Counted from the stretch's first letter, positions 29,652 through 38,854 are shown. The stretch: 43,632 bases of DNA from Azospirillum halopraeferens DSM 3675 (GCF_000429625.1 NZ_AUCF01000040.1:1-43632), one strand, 5' to 3'. The notes: a model not told the origin generated them from the sequence alone. Made by a program: numbers and translations.

Positions 29652-30374
29652 ATGCATCGCTTCGCCAACCCCGCCCGCTTCCTGCGCCTCTCGGCCGTGA
29701 TCCAGCCGTGGGCGGCCGGGGCGACCGTCGTGCTGCTGGTGGTCGGTCTGTACCTCAGCCTGTTCGGTTCGCCCCCCGACTACCAGCAGGGGGACACGGT
29801 GCGCATCATGTACGTCCACGTCCCGGCCGCCTGGATGGCGCTGTTCGTGTACGTCAACATGGCGATCGCCGCCGCCGTGGGGCTGGTGTGGAAGCACCCG
29901 CTGGCCGACCTGTTCTCCAAGGCCGCCGCCCCGGTGGGGGCGGGCTTCACGGCGGTCTGCCTGGTGACCGGCTCCCTGTGGGGCGCGCCCATGTGGGGCA
30001 CCTGGTGGGTGTGGGACGCCCGCCTGACCAGCATGCTGATCCTGTTCTTCCTCTATCTCGGCTACATGGCGCTGGTGAACGCCTTCGACGACCCGGAACG
30101 GGGGGTGAAGGCGGGCAACGTGCTGCTGCTGGTGGGCGTGGTCAACATCCCCATCATCAAGTTCTCGGTCGACTGGTGGAACACGCTGCACCAGCCGGCC
30201 AGCGTCATCCGCATGGGCGGGCCGACCATCGCCGGGGAGATGCTGGTGCCGCTCCTGGTGATGGCGTTCGCCTTCACCGCCTATTTCGTCAGCGTCGTCC
30301 TGCTGCGCCTGAAATCGGAAATCCTGGCGCGCAAGATCCAGACGCTGCGACTGAACGACGCACAAGGCCGCTAA
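29652..30374 (+). CDS. ccmC: Haem lyase/exporter subunit CcmC
   Basis: A 240-residue inner-membrane protein with six helices. The periplasmic WWD domain is WGAPMWGTWWVWDARLTS, starting near residue 113. The haem-ligand histidines are in YVHVPAAWM and NTLHQPASV. CcmC loads haem onto CcmE. The ATG at 29652 gives MHRFANPARF, a family-like start; an upstream open frame from 29553 shows no homology. Confidence 0.97.
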   Translation: MHRFANPARFLRLSAVIQPWAAGATVVLLVVGLYLSLFGSPPDYQQGDTVRIMYVHVPAAWMALFVYVNMAIAAAVGLVWKHPLADLFSKAAAPVGAGFTAVCLVTGSLWGAPMWGTWWVWDARLTSMLILFFLYLGYMALVNAFDDPERGVKAGNVLLLVGVVNIPIIKFSVDWWNTLHQPASVIRMGGPTIAGEMLVPLLVMAFAFTAYFVSVVLLRLKSEILARKIQTLRLNDAQGR

Positions 30375-30471
30375 CCCGTTGATTGTGCATTGCAACATTA
30401 GCGGGGCGCCTTGAAACCGCCACACCGGTGGCATTGATTAGAACGAATCCAGGAAACGACCGTCGGGCGTC

Positions 30472-30690
30472 ATGGCAGAGTTCTTCGCGATGGGCGGATA
30501 CGCCGCCTACATCTGGCCCTCCTACGCGTTGACGGCGCTGGTGATGGTCGGGCTGCTGGTTGCCACGCTGAAGGGGCTGCGGTCCCGCGAGGCGACGTTG
30601 AAGGCCTTGGAGGGCAGCCGGCCGCCGCGCCGGCGCGCCCGTCGCGAGGCCGCCGTCCACGAGACGGCCGCTGAGATGGGTGAAGGATGA
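30472..30690 (+). CDS. ccmD: Haem exporter protein CcmD
   Basis: A 72-residue protein with one helix (about 15-36) and a basic cytoplasmic tail. FFAMGGYAAYIWPSYALTALVM is the CcmD pattern (G.Y..Y.W.SY). It is needed to release holo-CcmE from CcmABC. The stop codon overlaps the ccmE start (ATGA). The 97-base gap before it is longer than others in the operon, and I saw no convincing promoter there. Confidence 0.92.
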   Translation: MAEFFAMGGYAAYIWPSYALTALVMVGLLVATLKGLRSREATLKALEGSRPPRRRARREAAVHETAAEMGEG

Positions 30691-31148
30691 CTCGCAAGAA
30701 ACGGCGTCTCTACATGCTGGGCCTGGCCCTCCTGGGCCTGGGCACCGCCACCGCGCTCACGCTGACCGCGTTCGAGGACAACCTCGTCTTCTTCTTCAGC
30801 CCGACCGACCTGCAGATGAAGGTCGCCGAGGTGCAGGACCGCAGCTTCCGTCTGGGCGGACTGGTGGAGGACGGCAGCGTCAAGCGCCAGCCCGACGGCA
30901 TTACCACGGATTTCCGGGTGACCGATGGCGTCAACGGCGTTCTCGTCAGCTACCGCGGCCAGCTTCCCGACCTGTTCCGCGAGGGGCAGGGCGTGGTGGC
31001 CGAGGGCAAGCTGCGCCCCGACGGCGTCTTCCTCGCCCGCGAGGTCCTGGCCAAGCACGACGAGAACTACATGCCGCCCGAGGTCGCCGACGCGCTCAAG
31101 CGTGCCGAGCACTTCCGGGCCGGTGAAACCACGTTGGTGAAGGAGTGA
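30687..31148 (+). CDS. ccmE: Periplasmic haem chaperone CcmE
   Basis: A 153-residue membrane-anchored chaperone with an N-terminal anchor (about 8-28) and an OB-fold. The covalent haem-binding histidine is H124 in LAKHDENYMPPEV, with Y128 completing the H..(x)Y motif, so it is the classical histidine type rather than the cysteine variant. FRLGGLVEDGSVKR and VVAEGKL are standard. It starts within the ccmD stop codon. Confidence 0.98.
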   Translation: MTRKKRRLYMLGLALLGLGTATALTLTAFEDNLVFFFSPTDLQMKVAEVQDRSFRLGGLVEDGSVKRQPDGITTDFRVTDGVNGVLVSYRGQLPDLFREGQGVVAEGKLRPDGVFLAREVLAKHDENYMPPEVADALKRAEHFRAGETTLVKE

Positions 31149-31155
31149 CCCGCCG

Positions 31156-33141
31156 GTGATCCCCGAGCTTGGCCACTATGCGCTGGTGCTGGCGCTGTTC
31201 GTCGCGCTGGTGCAGGCGACCTTGCCCATGGCGGGGGCCGCCACCGGCAACGCCGCCTGGATGGCGGTCGCCCGTCCCGCCGCCCTGGCGCAGGTGCTGC
31301 TGATCGCGGTCGCCTACCTGGCGCTGACCTGGGCCTATGTGGTGTCCGACTTCAGCGTGATGAACGTGGTGCAGAACAGCCACTCGCTGAAGCCCATGCT
31401 CTACAAGGTGTCGGGCGTGTGGGGCAACCACGAGGGGTCGATGATCCTGTGGGTGGCCATGCTGGCGGTGTTCGGCGCGGCGGTGGCCCTGTTCGGGCGC
31501 AACCTGCCGCCGACGCTCAAGGCCCGCGTGCTGTCCGTGCAGGCGATGATCGGGGTGGGCTTCTACCTGTTCATCCTGATGACGTCCAACCCCTTCGTGC
31601 GCGTCATCCCGGCGCCGCTCGAAGGCAACGACCTCAACCCGCTGCTCCAGGACCCCGGCCTGGCCTTCCACCCGCCGTTCCTCTACCTCGGCTACGTCGG
31701 CTTCTCCATGGCCTTCTCCTTCGCCGTGGCGGCGCTGATCGAGGGGCGGGTCGATCCCGCCTGGGCGCGCTGGGTGCGGCCGTGGACGCTGGTCGCCTGG
31801 TCGTCGCTGACGCTGGGCATCGCCATGGGCTCCTGGTGGGCCTATTACGAGCTGGGCTGGGGCGGCTGGTGGTACTGGGACCCGGTGGAGAACGCCTCCT
31901 TCATGCCCTGGTTGGCGGGCACGGCGCTGCTGCACTCCGCCATCGTGGTGGAGAAGCGCGACGCGCTGAAGACCTGGACGGTCCTGCTGGCCATCGTCAC
32001 CTTCTCGCTGTCGCTGATGGGCACCTTCCTGGTGCGCTCGGGCATCCTGACCTCGGTGCACGCCTTCGCGGTGGACCCGGAGCGCGGCGTCTTCATCCTC
32101 TTCCTGCTGATCATCGCCACCGGCGGCTCCCTGGCGCTCTACGCCTACCGCGCGCCTTCGCTGAAGGCCGGCGGCGTCTTCGCGCCGGTCAGCCGCGAGG
32201 GGGCGCTGGTTCTGAACAACCTGCTGCTCTCCACGGCCACGGCGACGGTGTTCATCGGCACCCTCTACCCGCTGTTCCTCGACGTGCTGGACCTGGGCAA
32301 GGTGTCCGTCGGCCCGCCCTTCTTCAACGCCACCTTCGTGCCGCTGATGATCCCCATGGTGGCGGTCATGGCCGTGGGACCGCTGCTGGCGTGGAAGCGC
32401 GGCGACTTGCCGGGCGCGCTGAAGCGGCTGTGGAGCGCCGCCGCCGCCACGCTCGCGGTGGTCCTGCTCACCGTGTGGGTCTACGGCGGCCCGGTGATGG
32501 CCATCGTCGGCATGGGGCTGGCCGCCTGGGCCACCGTCGGCGCGCTGGCCGAACTGGCGGAGCGGGTGCGCCTGTTCCGCATCCCGCTGCGCGACAGCCT
32601 GGCACGCGCCGCCGGCCTGCCGCGCGGCACCTGGGGCACCACCATCGCCCACGCCTCGCTGGGCATCGCCATCGTCGGCATGGTCGGCTCCTCCGCCTGG
32701 CAGAGCGAGACGATCCAGGCCATGCGCGTCGGCGACACCGCCGAGGTGGCCGGCTACAGCATCCGCTTCGACGGGGTCGACCAGGGCATCGTGGAGAACT
32801 TCCGCACCGACATCGGCCGCTTCACCGTGGAGCGCGACGGCGCCTTCGTCGCCACGCTGACGCCGGAGCGGCGCTTCTACCCCTCGCAGCAGATGACCAC
32901 CACCGAGGCGGCGATCCACACCACCTGGCTGTCCGACGTCTACATTGCGCTGGGCGACCCCAACGAGGCCGGGCAGTGGACGGTGCGCCTCTACCATCAC
33001 CCCTTCGTGCCGTGGATCTGGCTGGGCTGCATCGGCCTGGTGGCCGGCGGCCTGGTGTCGCTGAGCGACCGGCGCCTGCGCGTCGGTGCGCCGGAGCGGC
33101 GCCGGTCGCCGCCCGCGGCGGCCGCCCACGCGGCCGAGTGA
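31156..33141 (+). CDS. ccmF: Cytochrome c haem lyase subunit CcmF
   Basis: A 661-residue integral membrane protein, the size of CcmF. The WWD domain is GWGGWWYWDPVENASFMPW, starting near residue 235. Conserved segments such as SVMNVVQNSH, YKVSGVWGNHEGSMILW and NPFVR precede it, and a large late periplasmic domain (about 530-620) precedes the last helix. It takes haem from CcmE and attaches it to apocytochrome with CcmH. The start codon is GTG at 31156, seven bases after ccmE, with an AAGGAG-like site just upstream. Confidence 0.98.
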   Translation: MIPELGHYALVLALFVALVQATLPMAGAATGNAAWMAVARPAALAQVLLIAVAYLALTWAYVVSDFSVMNVVQNSHSLKPMLYKVSGVWGNHEGSMILWVAMLAVFGAAVALFGRNLPPTLKARVLSVQAMIGVGFYLFILMTSNPFVRVIPAPLEGNDLNPLLQDPGLAFHPPFLYLGYVGFSMAFSFAVAALIEGRVDPAWARWVRPWTLVAWSSLTLGIAMGSWWAYYELGWGGWWYWDPVENASFMPWLAGTALLHSAIVVEKRDALKTWTVLLAIVTFSLSLMGTFLVRSGILTSVHAFAVDPERGVFILFLLIIATGGSLALYAYRAPSLKAGGVFAPVSREGALVLNNLLLSTATATVFIGTLYPLFLDVLDLGKVSVGPPFFNATFVPLMIPMVAVMAVGPLLAWKRGDLPGALKRLWSAAAATLAVVLLTVWVYGGPVMAIVGMGLAAWATVGALAELAERVRLFRIPLRDSLARAAGLPRGTWGTTIAHASLGIAIVGMVGSSAWQSETIQAMRVGDTAEVAGYSIRFDGVDQGIVENFRTDIGRFTVERDGAFVATLTPERRFYPSQQMTTTEAAIHTTWLSDVYIALGDPNEAGQWTVRLYHHPFVPWIWLGCIGLVAGGLVSLSDRRLRVGAPERRRSPPAAAAHAAE

Positions 33142-33156
33142 GAAAGACCGATCATC

Positions 33157-33702
33157 ATGCGCCGCTTTCTCTTCCTTCTGCCGCTGGTGCTGTTCGTCGG
33201 CGTCGGCGTGGCCTTCTTCCTCGGCTTCGGGCGGGACCCGCGCGCCATTCCGTCGGTCCTGATCGACAAACCGGTGCCGGAGTTCGCGCTGGCGGCCCTG
33301 CCCGGCCGCGACAAGGCCGACGCGCGCGGGCTGGCCACCGCCGATCTGCGGGGCGACGTCACGCTGGTCAACGTCTTCGCCTCGTGGTGCGTGCCCTGCA
33401 AGGTGGAGCACCCCATCATCACCCGCCTGGCGCGGGAGGAGGGGATCACCGTGCACGCCATCAACCACAAGGACAAGCCGGCCGACGCCCTGGCCTGGCT
33501 GACGCGCAACGGCGATCCCTACGACCGCGTCGGCGCGGACCCGGACGGGCGCGCCTCCATCGAATGGGGCGTCTACGGCGTGCCGGAGACGTTCCTGGTC
33601 GATCGCGAGGGGCGCATCCGCTTCAAGCACGTCGGCCCGCTGACCCCCGCCGTCGTCGAAGAGACGATCATTCCCCTGGTCAAGCAGTTGAGGAAGGGAT
33701 GA
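33157..33702 (+). CDS. ccmG: Periplasmic thiol:disulfide oxidoreductase CcmG (DsbE)
   Basis: A 181-residue thioredoxin-like protein anchored by an N-terminal helix (about 4-23). The active site is WCVPC (C78, C81) in VNVFASWCVPCKVEHP. GVYGVPETFLVD has the conserved cis-proline. It keeps the CXXCH cysteines of apocytochromes or CcmH reduced. It overlaps ccmH by four bases. Confidence 0.97.
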   Translation: MRRFLFLLPLVLFVGVGVAFFLGFGRDPRAIPSVLIDKPVPEFALAALPGRDKADARGLATADLRGDVTLVNVFASWCVPCKVEHPIITRLAREEGITVHAINHKDKPADALAWLTRNGDPYDRVGADPDGRASIEWGVYGVPETFLVDREGRIRFKHVGPLTPAVVEETIIPLVKQLRKG

Positions 33703-34172
33703 GGGCGCTTCTCCTGGCCGTGATGCTGGCCGTCGCCGCCGCCGTGCCGGCCCCGGTGCGGGCGGTGCAGCCCGACGAGGTGCTGGCCGACCCGGCGCTG
33801 GAAGGCCGGGCGCGCGAGATCTCCCGCGATCTGCGCTGCCTGGTCTGCCAGAACCAGTCGATCGACGATTCCAACGCGCCGCTGGCGCGCGACCTGCGGG
33901 TGCTGGTGCGCGAGCGGCTGGAGGCCGGCGACAGCAACACCGAGGTGCTGGCCTACGTCACCAACCGGTATGGCGACTACGTGCTGCTGAACCCGCCGTT
34001 CAAGGCCACGACGCTGCTGCTGTGGGTGGGACCGTTCGTGCTGCTGGCCATCGGCGCCGTCACGGTGGCCGTCTACCTGCGCCGCCGCGTGGCGCCGGGC
34101 GGCGGTGACACGGCGCCGCTCAGCGAGGACGAGCGCCGCCGCCTCGACGCGCTTCTCAAGGACGGGACCTGA
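33699..34172 (+). CDS. ccmH: Apocytochrome reductase subunit CcmH
   Basis: A 157-residue protein with a signal peptide (about 1-22). The redox motif is LRCLVCQNQSI (C47, C50), followed by the three-helix domain and one membrane helix (about 104-126). It lacks TPR repeats, so it is the short CcmH (CycL) form with a separate CcmI. The start overlaps ccmG and the stop overlaps ccmI by one base (TGATG). Confidence 0.97.
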   Translation: MRALLLAVMLAVAAAVPAPVRAVQPDEVLADPALEGRAREISRDLRCLVCQNQSIDDSNAPLARDLRVLVRERLEAGDSNTEVLAYVTNRYGDYVLLNPPFKATTLLLWVGPFVLLAIGAVTVAVYLRRRVAPGGGDTAPLSEDERRRLDALLKDGT

Positions 34173-35551
34173 TGCTGTTCTGGATCGTCGCCGCGGCCAT
34201 GACCGCCGGCGTGGTGCTGTTGATCGTCCCGCCGCTGCTGAAGACGCGCGGCGCGGCCGGTTCCCGCGCCGCCTATGACCTGGAAGTCTACCGCGACCAG
34301 TTGACCGAGCTGGAGCGGGAGCGCGCCCGCGGGGTCATCACCGATACCCAGGCCGCCGCCGCCCGGGCGGAGATCGGCCGGCGCATGCTGGCCGTCGCCG
34401 CCGAGGCGGAGCGCACCGCCGCCGCCGCGACCGCCGCGGAGGGCACCGTGGCACCGTGGCGCAGCCGCGCCGTGGCGGCGGTGATCGCCCTGGCGCTGCC
34501 CCTCGGCGCGCTCGCCGTCTACCTGCCCCTCGGCCATCCCGACCAGCCCGCCGTGCCCCTGGCCTCGCGCGACCTGCAGCAGGAGCGCGGCGGCCCGCCG
34601 CCGCAGGTCATGGCCGCGATGGACCAGTTGCGCGCCCATCTCGCGGCCAACCCCGACGACCGCCAGGGCTGGGACCTGCTGGGCCGCACCTACGCCCGCA
34701 TGGGCGACTACCCCCGGGCGGCCGACGCCCTGGGGCGGGTGGTGGCGCTGGCCCCGGACGACATGGAGGCGCTGGCGGCGTGGGCGGAGATGCTGACCAA
34801 CGCCAACAGCGGCATCGTGCCGGAGCAGGCGCAGACCGCCTTCGCCGCGGTGCTGGAGAAGGACCCGCAGGAGCCGCGGTCCCGCTTCTACCTGGCCCTG
34901 TCCCGCTTCCAGGCCGGCGACATCCCCGGCGCGCTGGAGCGCTGGCGCACGCTGGCCGCCGAGACGCCGGCCGACGCCCCGTGGCTGCCCGCCGTGCAGG
35001 ACCGCATCCGCGACGCCGCCGGGCGGATGGGCATCGACGCCGCCTCGGTGATGCCGCAGCCGGCACCGCCCCGCGCCGCCGCATCCGCGCCGGCCGACGA
35101 TCCGGCTATCCGGGCCATGGTTGATTCGCTGGCCAACCGCCTGCGCGACGACCCCTCCGACGCGGAGGGCTGGCAGCGGCTGGCCCGCTCCTATTCGGTG
35201 CTGGGGGAGCACGACAAGGCGGTCGAGGCCGGCCGCCAGGCGGTGGAGCGGGCGCCGGGGAACGTCGGGGCGCTGCTGGCCTACGCCGACGCCCTGCTGG
35301 GCCGCGCCCCCCACGGCGCCGCCGGGGCCGGGGGGATGCCCGCCGACGCCACCGAGGTGCTGCACCGCGTGCTCGCCCTCGAACCCGGCAACCCCGACGC
35401 CCTGTGGCTGCTCGGCCTCGACGCGGCGCTGGACGGCCGCACCGGCGAGGCGTCGGAGCTGTGGAACCGTCTGCTCGCGGGCATGGCGCCCAACGATCCC
35501 AACCGCAGCGCCCTGCTGGACCGCATCGAACGCCTGAAGACGGGCGGCTGA
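34172..35551 (+). CDS. ccmI: Cytochrome c biogenesis protein CcmI with TPR repeats
   Basis: A 459-residue protein. Two N-terminal helices (about 2-22 and 100-118) flank a cytoplasmic loop with the CcmI motif YDLEVYRDQLTELERERARG. The periplasmic part holds TPR repeats (about 150-260 and 320-455; GWDLLGRTYARMGDYPRAADAL and GWQRLARSYSVLGEHDKAVEAG). It captures apocytochrome c C-termini for CcmF/H. The last gene of the operon, it is followed by two hairpins. Confidence 0.96.
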   Translation: MLFWIVAAAMTAGVVLLIVPPLLKTRGAAGSRAAYDLEVYRDQLTELERERARGVITDTQAAAARAEIGRRMLAVAAEAERTAAAATAAEGTVAPWRSRAVAAVIALALPLGALAVYLPLGHPDQPAVPLASRDLQQERGGPPPQVMAAMDQLRAHLAANPDDRQGWDLLGRTYARMGDYPRAADALGRVVALAPDDMEALAAWAEMLTNANSGIVPEQAQTAFAAVLEKDPQEPRSRFYLALSRFQAGDIPGALERWRTLAAETPADAPWLPAVQDRIRDAAGRMGIDAASVMPQPAPPRAAASAPADDPAIRAMVDSLANRLRDDPSDAEGWQRLARSYSVLGEHDKAVEAGRQAVERAPGNVGALLAYADALLGRAPHGAAGAGGMPADATEVLHRVLALEPGNPDALWLLGLDAALDGRTGEASELWNRLLAGMAPNDPNRSALLDRIERLKTGG

Positions 35552-35562
35552 CGGCGCGCGGG

Positions 35563-35634
35563 CGGGCGGGCGGACCCGTCCGCCCGCCCGGCCGGATTCC
35601 CGCAACCCTCCCCTTGGACAAGGGGAGGGTTTTT
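35563..35634 (+). terminator. Tandem hairpins ending the ccm operon
   Basis: The first hairpin is a 13-bp GC arm pair (35563-35575 with 35578-35590), 11 bases after the ccmI stop. The second has a perfect 12-bp stem (35604-35615 with 35620-35631), a GGAC loop and a T-run to 35634. The second is a standard Rho-independent terminator. Confidence 0.9.
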
Positions 35635-35722
35635 CGTCGCCGCCTTCCCCCTTTCCCCCCGCGCAATCCCCGCTACAGTGAATCACCGGCCCGTTGGCCG
35701 GAATTGAAGAGGAGCATCGATC

Positions 35723-35989
35723 ATGTCCACACTCCACAAGCGTGCCATGGAGGCCGTGCTGCAGGCGGCCGAACAGGACATCGCCAGCACGCTGGCCGAG
35801 CGTGGCATCAAGGACAAGTTCGACGAGGAAGGCGACGAGGCGGTGCTGGACGTGGCCATCCTGCACGCCTACCGCATCTTCGTGCGGATCAGCGAGGCCA
35901 ACGGGCTGTCGGTGGACGCCGGTCTGTTCGCCGATCTGGCGGGCGAACTGGCCGACGAGATGGCGGAGGAGCCGGACCAGGAGGACTGA
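35723..35989 (+). CDS. Small acidic protein of unknown function
   Basis: An 88-residue cytoplasmic protein with no signal peptide or membrane helix. It is predicted mostly helical, with acidic ends (DEEGDEAVLD; ADEMAEEPDQED). AGAGGAG lies about nine bases before the ATG, and a small hairpin (35686-35701, CCGGCC-CGTT-GGCCGG) lies in the leader just before it, so it is a real independently expressed gene. I do not recognise the family. Confidence 0.8.
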   Translation: MSTLHKRAMEAVLQAAEQDIASTLAERGIKDKFDEEGDEAVLDVAILHAYRIFVRISEANGLSVDAGLFADLAGELADEMAEEPDQED

Positions 35990-35998
35990 CGCCGCGAG

Positions 35999-36051
35999 CT
36001 TTTGCGCGCAAAAGAAACGGCCACCGCAACGGGGGCGTGTGCGGTGGCCGT
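35999..36051. repeat. Palindrome and 12-bp hairpin after the small acidic gene
   Basis: CTTTTGCGCGCAAAAG (35999-36014) is a perfect 16-bp palindrome ten bases after the stop codon. ACGGCCACCGCA (36017-36028) then pairs with TGCGGTGGCCGT (36040-36051) around an 11-nt loop. No T-run follows the second hairpin. It probably acts as a 3'-end or transcription-stop structure. The remaining bases to 36275 hold no gene that I can support. Confidence 0.6.
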
Positions 36052-36275
36052 CGTCCCGGCCGGGGTCTGGCCGGGGGAAAGCCGTGAGGCGTTCCGGGTA
36101 GCGAAAACGGCGTCGTGCGCCGCTCTCCGATCGCAGGTTTTATTCCACGATCATGGCGAAAATTTGTTCCGTCCTGCGCCTATGCCCCGGCCGCCCCAAC
36201 GGACGGGTTGAGACGGACGGCCGCGGCGGTCATTGATAGGACCGATCGACGACACCACCGCGGACGTGCCCGCCC

Positions 36276-37955
36276 ATGCCCCTATTGATCGACCTGTTCA
36301 CCGGATTGTCCGACGTCGCCCGCGTGATGGTGGTGCTGAGCCTGGTGTCGATCGCCGGGCTGGCGCTGGGGCAGGTGACCATCGGCGGCGTGGGGCTGGG
36401 CATCGGCGGCGTGCTGTTCGCCGGCATCGCCGCCGGCCATCTGGCGGCCTCCGCCGGGGTGGAGTTCGACCACCACGTGCTGCATTTCGTGCGCGAGTTC
36501 GGGCTGATCCTGTTCGTCTACACCATCGGCATCCAGGTCGGCCCCGGCTTCTTCGCGGCGCTGAAACGTTCGGGCCTCGGGCTCAACCTGATGGCGCTGG
36601 CGGTGGTGGGGCTGGGGACGGCGACCGCCGCGGCCATCCATCTCGTCACCGGGACGCCGCTGGCGGCCGTGCTCGGCGTCTATTCCGGTGCCGTGACCAA
36701 CACGCCCTCTCTGGCCGCGGGGCAGGAGATCCTGCACACCGTGGGCGCCCCCGCCGGCGACCTGGCGCTGCCCGGCCTGGGCTACGCCGTGACCTATCCG
36801 TTCGGCATCGCCGGCATCCTGCTGACCATGGCGCTGATTCGCGGCGTCTTCCGGATCGACGCCGCGGCGGAGGGGGCGGCGTACGAGTCGCGCCGACGCG
36901 CCGAGGTGGCGGTCATCGAGACCCTGGACGTCGCCGTGCGCAACCCCGCGGCGGCCGGCCGCACGGTGCGGGAGCTGCTGGGGAGCGGCGAGCGCGGGGT
37001 CGTCGCCTCGCGCATGATGCGGGGCGGCACGCTGCAGGTGCCGCTGCCGGGGACGGTGATCGAACCGGGGGACGTCCTGCATCTGGTCGGCCCCGCCACC
37101 GCGTTGCAGGAGCTGAAGGGCCGCCTGGGCACCGAATCGGACATCACCCTGACCACCCGCGGCACCGACATGCGGTGGGAGCGGCTGGTGGTCACCGCCG
37201 ACGCGGTGCTGGGCAAGTCCATCGCCGGGCTGGCGGTCAACGACACCTACGGCGTCGTCATCAGCCGCGTCACCCGCGCCGGCGTGGAGCTGGTGCCGTC
37301 GTCGGCGCTGAAGCTGCAATTCGGCGACATCCTCACCGCCATCGGAAAGCCGGCTGATATCGCCCGCGTCGCCCAGCTCATGGGCAACTCCCAGCGGCGG
37401 TTGCAGCAGGTGGAGTACATCCCCGTCTTCATCGGCATCCTGCTGGGGATCATTCTCGGTTCCATCCCGCTCTACGTACCGGGGATGCCGGCGCCCATGA
37501 AGCTGGGACTGGCCGGCGGGCCGCTGCTGGCGGCCCTGGTGCTGTCGCGCGTCGGCCACGCCGGGCCGCTGGTGTGGTTCATGCCGCCGGCCGCGAACGC
37601 CGCCCTGCGCGAGATCGGCATCGTGCTGTTCCTCGCCGTGGTCGGGGTGATGTCCGGCGGCCGCTTCATGGAGACGCTGGTGGAGGGCGACGGGCTGGCC
37701 TGGATGCTCTACGGTGCCCTCATCACGGTGGTGCCGCTGCTGATCGTCGGCTTCCTCGCCCGCGCGGTGTGGAAGTTGAACTATCTCACCGCCTGCGGCG
37801 TGCTGGCCGGATCGATGACCGACCCGCCGGCGCTGGCCTTCGCCAACGGCCTCAGCCCGTCGCAGGCGGCGGCCCTGGCCTACGCCACCGTGTACCCGCT
37901 GGTCATGTGCCTGCGCATCCTGGCGCCGCAACTGCTGGTGCTGCTGTTGTGGTGA
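36276..37955 (+). CDS. AspT/YidE/YbjL-type transporter with two RCK_C (TrkA-C) domains
   Basis: A 559-residue inner-membrane protein of the aspartate-alanine exchanger superfamily. Each half carries its conserved motif: VYSGAVTNTPSLAAGQE near residue 145 and GVLAGSMTDPPALAFANG near residue 515. Between the halves are two cytoplasmic TrkA-C domains (about 205-290 and 295-375), typical of YidE/YbjL. About ten helices are predicted. The substrate is not fixed by sequence; small dicarboxylates or amino acids are likely from the family. The ATG at 36276 has no strong ribosome site. The next gene on the same strand encodes an amino acid ABC ATPase. Confidence 0.9.
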   Translation: MPLLIDLFTGLSDVARVMVVLSLVSIAGLALGQVTIGGVGLGIGGVLFAGIAAGHLAASAGVEFDHHVLHFVREFGLILFVYTIGIQVGPGFFAALKRSGLGLNLMALAVVGLGTATAAAIHLVTGTPLAAVLGVYSGAVTNTPSLAAGQEILHTVGAPAGDLALPGLGYAVTYPFGIAGILLTMALIRGVFRIDAAAEGAAYESRRRAEVAVIETLDVAVRNPAAAGRTVRELLGSGERGVVASRMMRGGTLQVPLPGTVIEPGDVLHLVGPATALQELKGRLGTESDITLTTRGTDMRWERLVVTADAVLGKSIAGLAVNDTYGVVISRVTRAGVELVPSSALKLQFGDILTAIGKPADIARVAQLMGNSQRRLQQVEYIPVFIGILLGIILGSIPLYVPGMPAPMKLGLAGGPLLAALVLSRVGHAGPLVWFMPPAANAALREIGIVLFLAVVGVMSGGRFMETLVEGDGLAWMLYGALITVVPLLIVGFLARAVWKLNYLTACGVLAGSMTDPPALAFANGLSPSQAAALAYATVYPLVMCLRILAPQLLVLLLW

Positions 37956-38053
37956 GCGGCGGATTCCGCGCGTACCCGCCGAAAATCCGCTTTGCCGCCG
38001 CGGGCTTGCCGGTCTAGCCTGTGATCCCGATTTCCGCGCACGACATACCCGGT

Positions 38054-38854
38054 ATGCACCGCCACCCGCCGATCAACCCCGATGCCCCCGTCGCCGTCCG
38101 AGTGGAGAATCTGCACAAGCGGTTCGGTCCGCTGGAGGTGCTGAAGGGGGTCTCCCTGACGGCGCGCGAGGGGGCGGCGATCGCCCTGATCGGCTCCTCC
38201 GGGTCGGGCAAGAGCACGCTGCTGCGCTGCATCAACCTGCTGGAGGTGCCCGACGAGGGGCGCATCACGGTGGGCGGCGACACCATCGGGCTGAAGAAGA
38301 CGCGCACCGGCCGTACGGTGCCGGCCGATCCCCGGCAGGTGGACCGCATCCGCACCCGTCTCGGCATGGTGTTCCAGAGCTTCAACCTGTGGACCCACAT
38401 GACGATCCTGGAGAACGTCATCGAGGCGCCGGTCCATGTGCTGGGCGTGCCGAAGGCGCAGGCGGTGGACCGGGCGCGGGCGCTGCTGGACAAGGTGGGC
38501 ATCCTGGCCAAGGCCGACGCCTACCCCGTGCAGTTGTCCGGCGGCCAGCAGCAGCGCGCCGCCATCGCCCGCGCCCTGGCCATGCAGCCGCGCGTCATGC
38601 TGTTCGACGAACCCACCTCCGCCCTCGATCCCGAGCTGGTGGGGGAGGTGCTGCTGGTTATCCGTCAACTGGCGGACGAGGGGACGACGATGATCGTCGT
38701 CACGCACGAGATGGGTTTCGCCCGCGAGGTGGCGTCCGAGGTGGTGTTCCTCCACCAGGGCCGCATCGAGGAGCAGGGCCCCCCCGACAAGGTTCTGGTC
38801 AACCCCGACTCCGAGCGCGTGCGCCAGTTCCTGGCCCGCCACCTGTCGGGCTGA
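38054..38854 (+). CDS. Polar amino acid ABC transporter ATPase (HisP/OccP-like)
   Basis: A 266-residue ABC ATPase. Walker A is GSSGSGKSTLL, Q-loop VFQSFNLWTHMT, signature LSGGQQQRAAIARAL, Walker B RVMLFDEPTSALD and switch histidine VVTHEMGFA. The insertion before VFQSFNLW and that motif itself are typical of HisP/OccP, which serve histidine, arginine or opine uptake. It is followed by its binding protein and two permeases. The start is uncertain: ATG at 38054 or GTG at 38021, 11 codons longer; neither has a clear ribosome site. Confidence 0.93.
   Translation: MHRHPPINPDAPVAVRVENLHKRFGPLEVLKGVSLTAREGAAIALIGSSGSGKSTLLRCINLLEVPDEGRITVGGDTIGLKKTRTGRTVPADPRQVDRIRTRLGMVFQSFNLWTHMTILENVIEAPVHVLGVPKAQAVDRARALLDKVGILAKADAYPVQLSGGQQQRAAIARALAMQPRVMLFDEPTSALDPELVGEVLLVIRQLADEGTTMIVVTHEMGFAREVASEVVFLHQGRIEEQGPPDKVLVNPDSERVRQFLARHLSG

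Noticed and set aside
31096..33630. 844-codon frame opposite ccmF, and similar ones at 18048-20078 and 37880-39991
   Set aside because: Same GC-driven antisense effect; each lies over a clearly identified gene and lacks recognisable domains.
36002..36211. 69-codon frame after the small acidic gene
   Set aside because: It crosses the palindrome and hairpin, has no ribosome site and an unconvincing composition.
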